The position numbers and the translations under genes are program-made. Shown here in pieces: positions 1-11,050 of a DNA stretch of 64,000 nt (position 1 is the first letter of the stretch; each line of letters begins with the position of its first letter). Below the pieces are notes generated by a model that worked only from the letters and a program-made list of their open reading frames with translations, did no database searches and was not told the DNA's origin. Origin of the DNA: Isoetes taiwanensis (lineage: Eukaryota; Streptophyta; Lycopodiopsida; Isoetales; Isoetaceae); NCBI GenBank assembly GCA_021234155.1, contig JAJEKV010000031.1, positions 4,108,835 through 4,172,834 on the forward strand. The letters are read 5' to 3'.

Positions 1-1084
1 ATATATGAAGAGCCCGGCTAGAAGATGTTAGAAACAAAGTGGAAAACATGGCTTCCATACCCCCGGCATTACAATGGCAAAAGAAGAACATGGAAGGACA
101 CGAACCTGCATCTGTGACGCCAAACCCCTGCAACAAGCCAACCCTACTAATATGAAATAAGAAGTCTTAAACGTTCGGCTTTTTACAAAACGCGATCTAG
201 GGAGAGAAAGAAATCGTCTAGTCTTGGTCCTGTTGTAGATGCCGGAACTCAGAGCTGACTTTTGCATGCGCTTGCACTGAGCGTCTGTCCCAAAGCACAA
301 AATATTGCCAATAACGCTCTTTCGATGACAGAAAACTCTTCTTCTGAACCAACTGTGGCCAAGCTTGGCAGGCACAAGAGGCCGAGCTTGTCGTGTACTA
401 ATAAGCATCAGTTCCAGAAAATGAGATAATATTGCACGCAATCTACTTACATAATCAAATTAGGAACACGACACTTTCCTCAAATGAAATACAAGGCAAA
501 CACATCCCTATGGCCGACTTATTATGCTTTGGGGTAATCAGAGAGAGGTTATGCCGGAGTTGACAAAATCATACTTAATATGCACAATGTACATGGGGAA
601 AGACAAACTAGCTGAAGACCGAATCATAAAATTTGCTCCCTAATGGGAAAGCTTGAAACCCAAGGAATGCCGTAAGAATAAACCGGAAAGAAAAGACGAA
701 GAGGCAGGCAGGCAAACTAAAAGAAGGATGCAGAACACATATTAACATAAAATTCAGAAGAAAAGATTAAAAGCGGACTCAGGAGAACAAAATGCAGGTA
801 TCCAAGTACAGACATAAGGGAAGCATGCAGCAAAGATCTTGTGAGAGTATAGCCAGGGTGAAAACTAAGCAAATTCCAAGTGCCTTAACGGGTGCAGAAA
901 TCCAAATTGAGAGCTAGGATCACACCTTAATTGATCGAGAACTTGAAAGTTAGAATACCGATTGATCAGAACCTCGGGCTGGATATGGCCAAGTCTTCAG
1001 GGAGGAACGAAATCACGGTTCTGAGACTACTGCAACAAAGGAATGTGAGAAAAACGTGAGAAGCTCCTGCGAAAACTTGGAGGA
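1..1084. other. No gene seen
   Basis: AT-rich sequence with no long coding frame, splice-consistent exon or recognisable repeat. The 137-codon minus-strand frame at 28-441 matches nothing known to me and has no codon-bias or motif support. Confidence 0.5.
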
Positions 1085-1215
1085 TCCTTTGGTCCGGGCA
1101 GAAAAGCTACATCCATCATGCTCCAACGGCAATTAAAGCCCAAGTCTCCAACTGCAATTTGAACCCAGGTCTCTCTGTCACTATGAACAACACTGCCAAT
1201 ACACTATATTATGGG
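1085..1215 (-). repeat. tRNA-derived SINE candidate
   Basis: On the minus strand an A-box-like stretch (TAGTGTATTGGCAGTG, 1206-1191) is followed about 30 bases later by a B-box-like stretch (GGTTCAAATTGC, 1165-1154). That is the spacing of an internal RNA polymerase III promoter. The downstream body is not tRNA-like, as expected for a SINE. No poly(A) tail or target duplication was identified, so the ends are approximate. Confidence 0.35.
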
Positions 1216-2196
1216 ATTAGATATATTGAACCTCAATCGATATGAGAAGGTCTGTATGCACATGGGCCGCCCGACTCCAAGCCTGTTCCTGCGACCTTAC
1301 GGCCAGTGAAAATCAGGATGAAAAATCATAACCGCAACAAATTGAAGAAAGGAATTCAACAAAAGACCAAGTTCTTCTGAAGAAAAGCTATGACATGATT
1401 TTCCAGAGATACAGGTCGTCTAAAGCTGGAATGTGTTTCGAACAAAGCAATATACTCAAACAGGATAATTATCTCTGGAACTTACCATCGTCGCAGCAGT
1501 AGGAGGGAGCATGGGATGGGAACCCACAAAAAAATCAAGGCAGGATTCAAGACAAACACCTACTGCCCATCACCATGATCGATCCTCTTAGATTAATAAA
1601 CTTGATTATAAACCTCATAAAATAAGCAGTAATCGGATTAAGGGCAACCTATCCTAGATTTATCTAGAGACCTTTCAGAAAGAAACTATCTAGAAATGGC
1701 ACAAATAATGTCAAAACCAAGTTCTACCTGGTGCCATCCTGCCGCTTCAAGCATCCGATGAAACCATCCGATACAAAAACCATTCGATGAAAAAGGAACA
1801 AGCAAAACTAAGTCTTACCTAGTGTAAACTTGCCGCCTCAAGCATACCTCATATACCCCTCTAACGAAAAAGCCCAGATGGGAAGAATCCACAAAGCGCC
1901 AAGAAAGATGCACCAAAAGCCACCGTAAAAGAACCACCAGAAACCCTCGTCATGTGCAACTAGCAACTAATTCGATAAAGATAGGAAATAAACTTAGAAG
2001 CTGATAGGACAGAGGATGAAGCTGAACCAGAAGAACCAGTGGGATAGCATCCGAAGAGTAGAGACTAGAATCGCTTAAACTGATAGGATAGAGAAGAAGG
2101 AGAAATCTAGCTCAAGAGAACGCCGATGATAGAACAATGAAGGGAGGCTGAATAAATAGGATGAGTGACAAAGGGACGTCCCCATCCAAGGAATGT

Positions 2197-2224
2197 CGGT
2201 TCTATTGCTGTTGCAATAGAACCG
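2197..2224. other. Perfect 12 bp hairpin
   Basis: CGGTTCTATTGC and its exact reverse complement are separated by four bases. It lies in a gene-less stretch (1216-3056) that also has a T-run at about 2336-2355 and small non-descript open frames. No function can be assigned. Confidence 0.6.
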
Positions 2225-3056
2225 TGGCATTAATTGGGGATTTGAACTTCAACACTTGGCAAAATTTGAGGGTGAACAAAACTTTTTTAATGGTTCTTTA
2301 GGGGTACAAAATTTGCAATCTTGAGTTCCTCTTCCTTTTTTTTTTTTTTTTTTTTGGGGGTTGAGGTGTATGGTTTCTAGACATTGGGATGGTTGGAGTA
2401 GTAGTAAAACCATTTCCAGAGGTTGGAGACTTGAATGTATTGCAACAAATAGAGGGGCATTAGATGCTATTTATTATGAAGTACTAATAGTTTACAGGAA
2501 AGCTAACCCTTCTAATCATGAGACTAGACAGAGACAAATTATTGCCATGTGCTTATCATTTAGAAATTGAGCAGTATAGCATGTTGGTAGCAGTTTAAGC
2601 AAGGTGATTGTTGCACATAGTTTTTCTTTAGATCTGCAAAAGCAAGCAAGCACTCAGCTCTCGTTTCTTTGCAAGTACAATATGACTCCCTTATTTCGTA
2701 GCTTAAAGACGTTCTCTATAATCACTTCATTCCTTGCCCCATGTAAAGCCATTGGTATTGCTACCTTCCATTCTTTAATTAAGAAAGGAAGAAAGAAAGA
2801 TATCCATTCTTTCAGTCATGAACTAGTGGAAAGAAAGAAGCAAGCATAATTTCTTCAAATTTACAATCTCAATGGTTCATTGTTTCGAGGTTTTTAGTTG
2901 CATATATCCTCTTTCCACTAATCCAATCATCTAAAAAAGTGGTAATTCTAGTCCAGGTTGATTGGCTTAAAAAAGCATGCAAATCCAAAAATACATAACA
3001 CATCAAAATTTAATCAAAACATACATAATATAAAAATGGGAAAGAGGTTCATCCCT

Positions 3057-3312
3057 CTTCTTCTTCTTCTTCTTCTTCTTCTTCTTCTTCTTCTTCTTCT
3101 TCTTCTTCTTCTTCTTCTTCTTCTTCTTCTTCTTCTTCTTCTTCTTCTTCTTCTTCTTCTTCTTCTTCTTCTTCTTCTTCTTCTTCTTCTTCTTCTTCTT
3201 CTTCTTCTTCTTCTTCTTCTTCTTCTTCTTCTTCTTCTTCTTCTTCTTCTTCTTCTTCTTCTTCTTCTTCTTCTTCTTCTTCTTCTTCTTCTTCTTCTTC
3301 TTCTTCTTCTTC
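3057..3312. repeat. (TTC)n microsatellite, about 85 units
   Basis: An uninterrupted TTC/GAA array of about 256 bp ends exactly where the TIR of the 3313-7460 element begins. Long GAA/TTC tracts can form triplexes. The poly-Leu and poly-Glu frames across it are products of the repeat, not genes. Confidence 0.98.
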
Positions 3313-4013
3313 TAAGTCGTATTTAATTAAAGTGGGACTCATTCCATTCCCATTTTTTTTCGGAACCCGGTTAATTTACATAAAAAGGAGCACCCCGACC
3401 CGAAAACTATCCTTAATTCGAATTTTTGAATAAAACTCCGCATCCAAGCTTTGCTTCAGTTTTCCCTGGTTAGCGAGTCGAGAACAAGAACAATGCAATT
3501 GAAACAAAGAAAATTCATTAAAGTTTGAAACCAAAGATCTAGTTGAAAAAGGTTCTTAGTTGGATATTTTGGTTCTATTTTCTTGGGTGGGTAGACAAGA
3601 GATCACAAATTCCAACAAAAATTAAGCAAATTGTTTACTTAATCACCAAAAAATACTAATTTTGAGACCATAGTGGTCGAATGGGCACAATGATTACACG
3701 CTCTTCACACATGAACGACCTAGTGCAAAGGGCGCGTGGAGCTCTCTCAAGTCACGGAGCAACTTCTGCATCGATAGAAATTTGTATGAGGAGTTCCTTC
3801 ATGGGCCACGTGCTTGTATGTCCAACTGATGTCACCACCCTCTTCTCGGCACCTTTCTTCAATGAACTAGTCTTTTCATTGCTCCCAAGCATGTACTATC
3901 TGGTTGAGATAAGGACTGCAAAAGACAAAATCAAGTTAGTCAAGTGATGCTACAGGCAAAAAAAAATAAAATAAAAGACAATTCTTAGGGCCATTTTTGG
4001 AAAATACAAAATG

Positions 4014-4785
4014 AGGCCTTTCTCAATTCGGGCGAATCGAGAAAGGTAGCTCGAGGGAAAAACACGGAATTCAAGGCCTTTCGAGACGAAAAGGCAGCTC
4101 AAAGCTTAAAAACGCAGGGTATAGGGGTCGAGTCTTTCTCGACTCGGAAGTCGAAAGGCAAATACCAAAGCAAAAACGCAGTTTTAGGGGGAGCCTTTTT
4201 CGACTCGCGAAGTCGAGAAAGGCGTACTCAAAGCAAAAACGCAGTTTTTAGGGGAGTGGGAGGCCTTTCTCATTTTTTTCGAAGTCGAGAAAGGTAGCCA
4301 AAGCGAAAAACGCAGTTTTAGGGGTCAGAGGCCTTTCCCTGACCATCGTGAAAGGCAAAATAAAGTTTAAAAACGCAGTTTTAGAAACCAAAGATGAAGA
4401 AAGAATTCTGACTCGCGAGTCGAAAAGGCGTGTTCGCTTTAAAAATGCAGAGACTAGGGGTAGAAGGCCTTTCTCGACTCGCGAGTCGAGAAAGGCAGTT
4501 CAAAGCGAAAAACACAGGTTTTAGGGGTCAGAAGGCCTTTCTCGACTCGCGAGTCGAGAAAGGCAGCTCAAAGTGAAAAACGCAGGTTTGAGGGCCTTTC
4601 TCGACTTCATGAAGCCCGGAAAGGCGGCTTCAATCAAAAAAAGGCAATTTCAAGGGCCAGAGATTATTTTTTGGGTCTGAGGCCCTTTCTCGACTCGCGA
4701 GTCGAGAAAGAGCCTCTCAGAGCCCCTTTCTCGACTCGTGAGTCGAAGAAAGGCAAAATCAAAGTGCAAAATCTTTAGTTCTAAG
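4014..4785. repeat. Palindromic minisatellite (12 units of about 60-70 bp)
   Basis: About 12 degenerate tandem units each contain a palindrome followed by a spacer like AAAAACGCAGTTTTAGGGG. The best palindromes, 4467-4496 and 4535-4564, are perfect over 30 bp (arm GCCTTTCTCGACTCG followed by its exact complement). Several diverged units, for example at 4193 and 4723, keep both arms. Such arrays can extrude cruciforms or act as protein-binding arrays. Confidence 0.9.
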
Positions 4786-5447
4786 CCCTTCAAACATCAT
4801 ATTACTATACGTTTATTCACATGTGATCAAACATACAACAAATGTGGCGAACCTACTTGCCTACAAACATAGTTTCTACCTCCAATATCATAAAGTGCAA
4901 ATCATTATTAGTTGCACCATATCCTATGTATTTTCCAAGTGCACACTATACCTATGCATTTTTTTTTTTTCTATGTATCACGTGACCCAAAAATAGAATC
5001 CCCATTCCCCCCCCCCTTTTTTAGTATATCAATGTTTTCTAATAAACACAATATCTTATCCTATATATTTCCTAATAAATACAATATCTTATGTATTTCC
5101 TAAATGCACACCATAACTATGCATTTCCTATGTATAGGTAGATAAAAAAATAGTCAACCCCCTAGTATATCAATGTTTTGACTTAAACATTGAAAATGTG
5201 CCTTTGAAAACAATGTCAACATAATGTGCACAATGTGTGAAATTGGGGCGTATAAAAATAGACGTCAATTTATTTAATAATATTTTAATTCTTGCCACGC
5301 TATGTCCAGATTTTTTTTTTTATGTACACCCTATTATTCCACTTTTTTCCTCCCGCCCATGTTTAAGTTTGAAATTTGAAATTGAAAAAGAGGGGGAGAT
5401 TTGGTACATACCTTTGAATTGAAGAGATTTGGTACACTTATGAAATT

Positions 5448-5508
5448 GTGGCTATGGCGAACTCCCAAGATCGTGGCTATGGCGAACTCCCAAGATCGTG
5501 GCTATGGC
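5448..5508. repeat. 25 bp tandem repeat, 2.4 copies
   Basis: The unit GTGGCTATGGCGAACTCCCA + AGATC is repeated exactly twice and then partially. It lies in the GC-richer interior of the 4.15 kb TIR element. Confidence 0.9.
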
Positions 5509-5687
5509 ACGCGAAGCCGAAGCTTTCAACAACCATTTCTTCTCACGATCTTGAGGAGCCGGATCACGAGGATTTGTTTTCAAGAAGCGGGCCGTCATTT
5601 CGAGATTTGTTTTCATATGCCGGATTTCGGATGCGTCCGTCATCGCGAGCTTCAAGTTAAGGCCCTTCCATTCCTTCACGGTAAGCT

Positions 5688-5742
5688 TCCATTCCTTCCA
5701 TTCTTTCCATCCATTCCATTCCTTCCATTCCTTCCATTCTTT
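5688..5742. repeat. (CCATT)n-like microsatellite
   Basis: Repeats of TTCCATTCC type over about 55 bp, inside the 4.15 kb TIR element. Confidence 0.85.
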
Positions 5743-6282
5743 TAAACTTCTCGGCACCTTGCTTTGAAAATGTAGCCAGAGAACCGGATCTTGCTGCAGG
5801 TGCTGCAAAACGGGACGAAAGCTTCAATCCGCATGGCAAGAGGTCGCCTACAGCCAAGATCGAGCTTCAGCTTTTGGGCGTTTTCTGGCCCCCATATCAG
5901 ATGCCGGATTTGCCTTCAAGAAATGCAAAATGCCTCTCTTTAATCCTTGATTCAACTCGCCAGTGGGTTTGGAACTCGCCAGTATCAACGGTTCTTAAGC
6001 GAAGGCAGCGTCTTCGGCATTCCCCGCTTCTTCCCTGTATCTTCCCTCTTCCCTTCTTCGGCTCTGTGCAACCTCTAATTTCGGGAATGGATCCAAATCC
6101 TGATGTAGCAGAAAAAAAAAAAAAGGGACAGACGAAAATGGAGACGAAAAAACAAAAGCTGCGAGAACAGAATAAGGAATGAAAAAAGCAGAGAAAAGAG
6201 GTGCATTTGAGAAGGGAAGAAGGGACCGGGATGCAAAGAGATGTGCAGGGAAGGATTGGTGGAGAAAAGGCGGGATGAAAGA

Positions 6283-6415
6283 TGATTTGGAGCAAAAGGA
6301 AGCAGGGGCAAGTCCGGTTATGGCGGCAAGTCTGGCTATGGCGCAAGTCCGGCGGCAGGGGAAGATTTGGAGCAAAAGGGAGAAGGGGCAAGCCTGGCTA
6401 TGGCAGCAAGTCCAT
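6283..6415. repeat. 79 bp imperfect tandem repeat
   Basis: GATTTGGAGCAAAAGG begins two successive units at 6283 and 6362. Each contains GGGGCAAG followed by CTATGGC motifs. Neighbouring frames on both strands are open but carry no known motif. Confidence 0.75.
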
Positions 6416-6674
6416 CTATCGAGCAAAGAGTCAGCAAGTTCGGCATCCTCCATCGCATCCAATCATCCTCTTACCATGCCAAGGCGAGAGATCCTCCATC
6501 GCATCCAACAAGTCCGGCATCCTCCCTGTATCTTACCTCTCCCTGTATTTTCGCTTCTTCTTTGGGGTTTGGCATTCCCCGCTGCGATGCTTTGTTTGGA
6601 AGGCATTTCAATTGGCAATTGGGGGTAGAGATTAGGCTTGAGGTATTTATAATGGCAACCACCTTAACGGTGTG

Positions 6675-6720
6675 AAATGAGTAAGGCAGTGTGGTTAAAT
6701 GAGTAAGGCAGTGTGGTTAA
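6675..6720. repeat. 22 bp tandem duplication
   Basis: AAATGAGTAAGGCAGTGTGG + TT occurs twice in direct succession. Confidence 0.9.
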
Positions 6721-7082
6721 AAAGGAGCGGGATGGAGACCCCAAGATCCGATCTAGTGCATTGGGGAATGGGAGGTGTGGGCGTGGGGGTGGGGGCGTGG
6801 GAGTAAATGTGGGCCTTGCACATTCTTGGCTTGGCTTCAGTCCACTCCATGCACATTCTCGCCTTTACGGCGAGAAATGGTCTAAGGCTAAATTAATGTC
6901 TAGGCAAAATTAATTAATTGTATATATTGACTCGTAAATGTTTCTCTAATTTATATATTTAATTACATTGACAAACTAATTATATTAATTTATATATGTT
7001 CTCTAATTAATTAATTTGTAATTTATTTATTTATTTATATTATGAATATTGTATTATTATTTTTATTTTGGAGGGGGTGGGG

Positions 7083-7370
7083 GAGACTCTTGCCCCCTTT
7101 GCCCCTCCCTCTCCTCCTTTGCCCTTTTGCTCTTCTCTTTTACTTATCCCCTTCCCCTTCCCTTGCCACTTCCCTCCCCTTCCCCCTTGCCCCCTCTTCT
7201 CACCCCCCTTTCCGAACTCACCCCCTTGCACCCTCCTCTCACCTCCCCTTGCCCCCTCTTCTCACCTCCCTTTTCGAGCTTCCTCCCTCCCCCCTTCTTC
7301 TAACTTAACCCCTTCCTTACTTCTCTCAACTTCTCCCCCAACTTCTCCCCTTCCCCTTCCCCTCCCCCTG
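7083..7370. repeat. Pyrimidine-rich tract
   Basis: Nearly continuous C/T on the plus strand for almost 290 bp, with CCCCTTGCCCCCTCTTCTCA-like units repeated. All overlapping proline/serine-rich frames are composition effects. It lies near the right end of the 4.15 kb TIR element. Confidence 0.85.
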
Positions 7371-7460
7371 ATCTAACAACGATTCAATGTAAAAAAATTC
7401 CCATTTTCAGTCTGAGTCCCAAAATTCGAGATTTGTCCCACTTTAATTAAATACGACTTA

Positions 7461-7715
7461 TTCTTCTTCTTCTTCTTCTTCTTCTTCTTCTTCTTCTTCT
7501 TCTTCTTCTTCTTCTTCTTCTTCTTCTTCTTCTTCTTCTTCTTCTTCTTCTTCTTCTTCTTCTTCTTCTTCTTCTTCTTCTTCTTCTTCTTCTTCTTCTT
7601 CTTCTTCTTCTTCTTCTTCTTCTTCTTCTTCTTCTTCTTCTTCTTCTTCTTCTTCTTCTTCTTCTTCTTCTTCTTCTTCTTCTTCTTCTTCTTCTTCTTC
7701 TTCTTCTTCTTCTTC
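7461..7715. repeat. (TTC)n microsatellite, 85 units
   Basis: A pure 255 bp TTC array starts directly after the right TIR of the 4.15 kb element. It has the same orientation and almost exactly the same length as the left array at 3057-3312. Confidence 0.98.
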
Positions 7716-8480
7716 GAATATGTTCTTACCAAGACTACAGTTACTCTATGCACAAACACATAAGAAATACCTCGTTCATGGTAAGACCATTAACCCAATA
7801 CCCACCCTGGTTTTTTACGCCAGGCCACATCAGGCACTCTCCAAACCATATAATCATGATATTCAATCTTCAAATAGTCAAAAACCATATTGCTTTGTAT
7901 ATCCAGTATGTTTAATTCCATCTATTGTCAAATTGTAATCTTTAAGTCCTTCAAAAAATAAATTTCATGCCATTATCGGATTCTCGTAAAAAGTACCATT
8001 TTATTTTTCAATCAGAATGTTATCATATCAGAACTATTAATTTGTCCATATATCTCAAATAATAATTTATCTATACATCTTAAACACTTGAAGCTGCAAT
8101 ACAAGTAATGATGATGATAATCTTCCATTACTTAACTTTCAATATTTAGTCATTCTTCATTATACAATATAAGATAGATCTCACCACGTTTTGTGATGCA
8201 ATATAGAAGCCCATTAGTCTTCACGCATCCAATCCATTTGTAACTCAAACCACTGAAATTAAATCAGGGAGAAGATGTTTTGGTTACCTGCACCCAAACA
8301 ATGCATAAGTTAGCATAATAATGGTAACTACACAAGGGGCGTCAGGTAAGCTATAAAATATCATGGCTCTTCGCCCTTCACCCTTTAAATTCAGCAAATT
8401 AGCTCAGATAATAAGCAAATATGCTATGTATTATGGGAAACACAAAGTATTTAGCTGCTCACCACACCATACTGTGGACC
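7716..8480. repeat. Diverged tandem duplication, copy 1
   Basis: Corresponds to 10462-11300 at an offset of about 2.74-2.79 kb. Shared landmarks are a TTC array immediately upstream, CCTGGTT...CCAGGCC (7806 and 10546), GGTTACCTG...AACCAAAC-like text (8280 and 11074), TCAGGTAAGC, and ATGGCTCTTCGCCCTTCACC (8363 and 11154). No coding content was recognised. The rest, to 10430, is AT-rich with no gene seen. Confidence 0.7.
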
Positions 8481-10080
8481 ATTTCCAAATGGTTCCAATT
8501 AGATTCTTAGAATGGCGAGACAGAACACAGAGAATCAATTATTAGCCTCTTGCATAATAAATCCTAAATTCATAATTAGGTTCTGTTTGTGGCTGTCATA
8601 CTATGCATGGAACCACGCTTCTGTATTACATAGTTTACAGTCCATATTTCTGTTCACTGCTAAACAGATCCAAAAGCAAAGCAAATACCATTATATCTAA
8701 GATTATAGCATGCAGCCAAAGGCCCAAGCCATCTAAAAAAATCCAGAAGCCAATTAATTCCATAGCAAGCAACTCTACACATGCCTATTAGCGGCAGATA
8801 TAGCTCTAGCAGGGCAGCAATCTACTGTAGCATTATGCAACCCTCTCCCTAGCACTACAAATCTGAGAAGCAAAATCTATTAGCAAAAAAGGAAGCCGTC
8901 TAAAGCATCTAAGCACTACATTTCACCTATTTAACCTGCCAACAGCTGCACAATGCTTTTTTCATATGGATTCTGTTGATTACTTGAAAGGATTGTATTC
9001 CTGGAAAAATAAACCCATAGAAATATAAAAGCCTGTTCAAACCTGGTTAAGAGGCCTTTGAAAATCAGACATTTGTCCTTCGTCTTCACCATAAAGCAAG
9101 CATCCAGCGCTCGCCATTCCTTTCATCTATTTTTATCCAGAAAATTAGCTTGGATCGAACTTCTCAGACGAATTACCCAAGACTAAGGATTTATCCAGAT
9201 ATATTGTATGACATCTATCTGCATAACCGTACCTTGTGCCACAGTATAGATCACAGTATAGCTATGCGAAGCCATTTCGAAATGCAAAACGAAATATGAC
9301 AATGCCGTATTTGGCAGGAGACGACTCCAAGCACTATTTTTACATAGCCAGATCATCCCATGAAACTATGTTTTTCGGCAGCAAATCCGGCAGCTATTTT
9401 TCAACTGCACCTATCTTGTAACAAACCAAGGCATGCGGCATTTTATATTTCGCATCAATGGATCATTTAGAGACTCTTCTTGGCTCCAGACATATCGGCC
9501 GCCATGCTTAAGCTTCGTAAGAAACTAGGGTTTGACAGCCCTAAATCGATTTCCAGAAATGCTTTCGGCCCAACACAATCACATTTGCGGCTAAGCATTT
9601 TTAGGGCAAAGCATTTAGTGCTTAAAGAAACCCTATACGTTACATATAGAGCAATTGGCTTTTCTCAAAGCTATTTGCTTGCACTTTAAGTCTTCGTAAT
9701 AAAGCCCCCAACAATTAATATTGAAGACCCAAGATTTATCTTTCCTAAGATCCACCCAAGACCATGTAATAATTACCATAATTAATTCTATATCACCCAT
9801 AGCCTTTAGCCTTCCCACCATAAATGCTTTGGTCCATGGTGTCATGATTACTAGTACACGTATTCCATAGGATAATATAATGTGTATACCTAAAATATTA
9901 ACTTCCCATAGGTGAAATGGAGCCTATTTATCCTTTTAGCTCCACCAATGTATGCACCATTTCAAAATGTTATAAAATATAATCTTATTCCATAAAGCCA
10001 TGCCTCTATTACATCCTTAGCCAAGAATTATTCCTTCAAGTTCATGAGCCATTTGCAGACTCCCATTATTCAAATATTTT

Positions 10081-10190
10081 TTACCTTTTACACTTGAACT
10101 TAAGCAACTTAACTTGTATATTTTCAAACTTAGAATATTACCTTTTACACTTGAACTTAAGCAACTTAACTTGTATATTTTCAAACTTAG
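10081..10190. repeat. 57 bp tandem duplication
   Basis: A unit beginning TTACCTTTTACACTTGAACT at 10081 is repeated essentially exactly at 10138. Confidence 0.95.
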
Positions 10191-10429
10191 GGCCCCTTTA
10201 GACCATATCTTTCCTCCTTTCAAATTTTCTTGATATAAATGAGCTTCTCAAATCAAATTCATGTATCAGTGGGCATACAAATGTATCATGCCTCTGTGTC
10301 TATACTTTAGATCTTCACCAATTATCCATGTTGAAGTCTTCCAAGATTTCCAAAGTTATAATCTTCTTCTTGTTCCAGCTTAGAGCATAATTTAAACAAT
10401 ATCAACTTTTCAACCTTGCCAGATTTTCA

Positions 10430-10461
10430 TTCTTCTTCTTCTTCTTCTTCTTCTTCTTCTT
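10430..10461. repeat. Short (TTC)n array
   Basis: About 10 TTC units at the start of duplication copy 2, at the position equivalent to the 255 bp array that precedes copy 1. Confidence 0.95.
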
Positions 10462-10717
10462 TACATTTATATCCAGATATACATTATACAGTGTAGATTT
10501 TACAAGGTATAATTTCATTCAAGATATAAACAACTACCCAATATCCATCCTGGTTAAAAACCAGGCCACGTGCACACCCTTAATCCCTTGGATTTTGAAA
10601 TCAACATAAATTGTAACCTTTGCAAAATATAAGCATATTGTATAAGATATCCAAACGTACAAGTGATTGAGTAACATTTTCAAAGTGTAAATTTGAGTAT
10701 AAGGATAATCAGCAATT

Positions 10718-10850
10718 ATGTGTTCAATCTCAGATTTTCAGTATAATATCATAATTTTCAGCATAATAAACTTGTAATCGATTTATGTGTTCAATCTCAG
10801 ATTTTCAGTATAATATCATAATTTTCAGCATAATAATATAATTTTCAAAG
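10718..10850. repeat. 67 bp tandem duplication
   Basis: ATGTGTTCAATCTCAGATTT starts at 10718 and again at 10785, followed by the same ATAATTTTCAGCATAATA text. Confidence 0.92.
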
Positions 10851-10961
10851 ATAATCAACTTGTAATCGAATGTAGAATGATCCATACAGGGGAAGATCTC
10901 ACCAAACATATATAAATCCAGTCATTATTCATCCTAGACTTCATGTGATATCCATATATCA

Positions 10962-11050
10962 ATTTCCATTGTAGTTGCACTATTGCTGCAACCTTGTAAC
11001 TTTGTGGATTTCCATTGTAGTTGCATTTGTGCTGCAACCTTGTAACTTTG
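10962..11050. repeat. 46 bp tandem duplication
   Basis: ATTTCCATTGTAGTTGCA...CTGCAACCTTGTAACTTTG occurs at 10962 and again at 11008. Confidence 0.9.

Larger units (their letters stand above)
3313..7460. mobile_element. 4.15 kb TIR element inside a TTC array
   Basis: The two ends are inverted repeats of about 26 bp, TAAGTCGTATTTAATT... at 3313 and its complement ending ...AATTAAATACGACTTA at 7460, each directly abutting a TTC array. The target duplication cannot be read because the target is itself a repeat. Inside are a palindromic minisatellite, several short tandem repeats, GC-richer patches that look like captured fragments (5440-6900) and a pyrimidine-rich tract, but no recognisable transposase. 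It is therefore probably non-autonomous; a Mutator-like (Pack-MULE) nature is one possibility. Confidence 0.65.

Noticed and set aside
2958-3342. Long poly-Leu and poly-Glu frames
   Set aside because: Translation of the TTC/GAA array; no start context or flanking coding sequence.
5440-6680. Overlapping open frames as a host gene
   Set aside because: Open frames occur in all six directions because of repetitive GC-rich composition; no domain or splice structure.
7373-7759. Poly-Lys frame
   Set aside because: Reading of the second TTC array on the minus strand.
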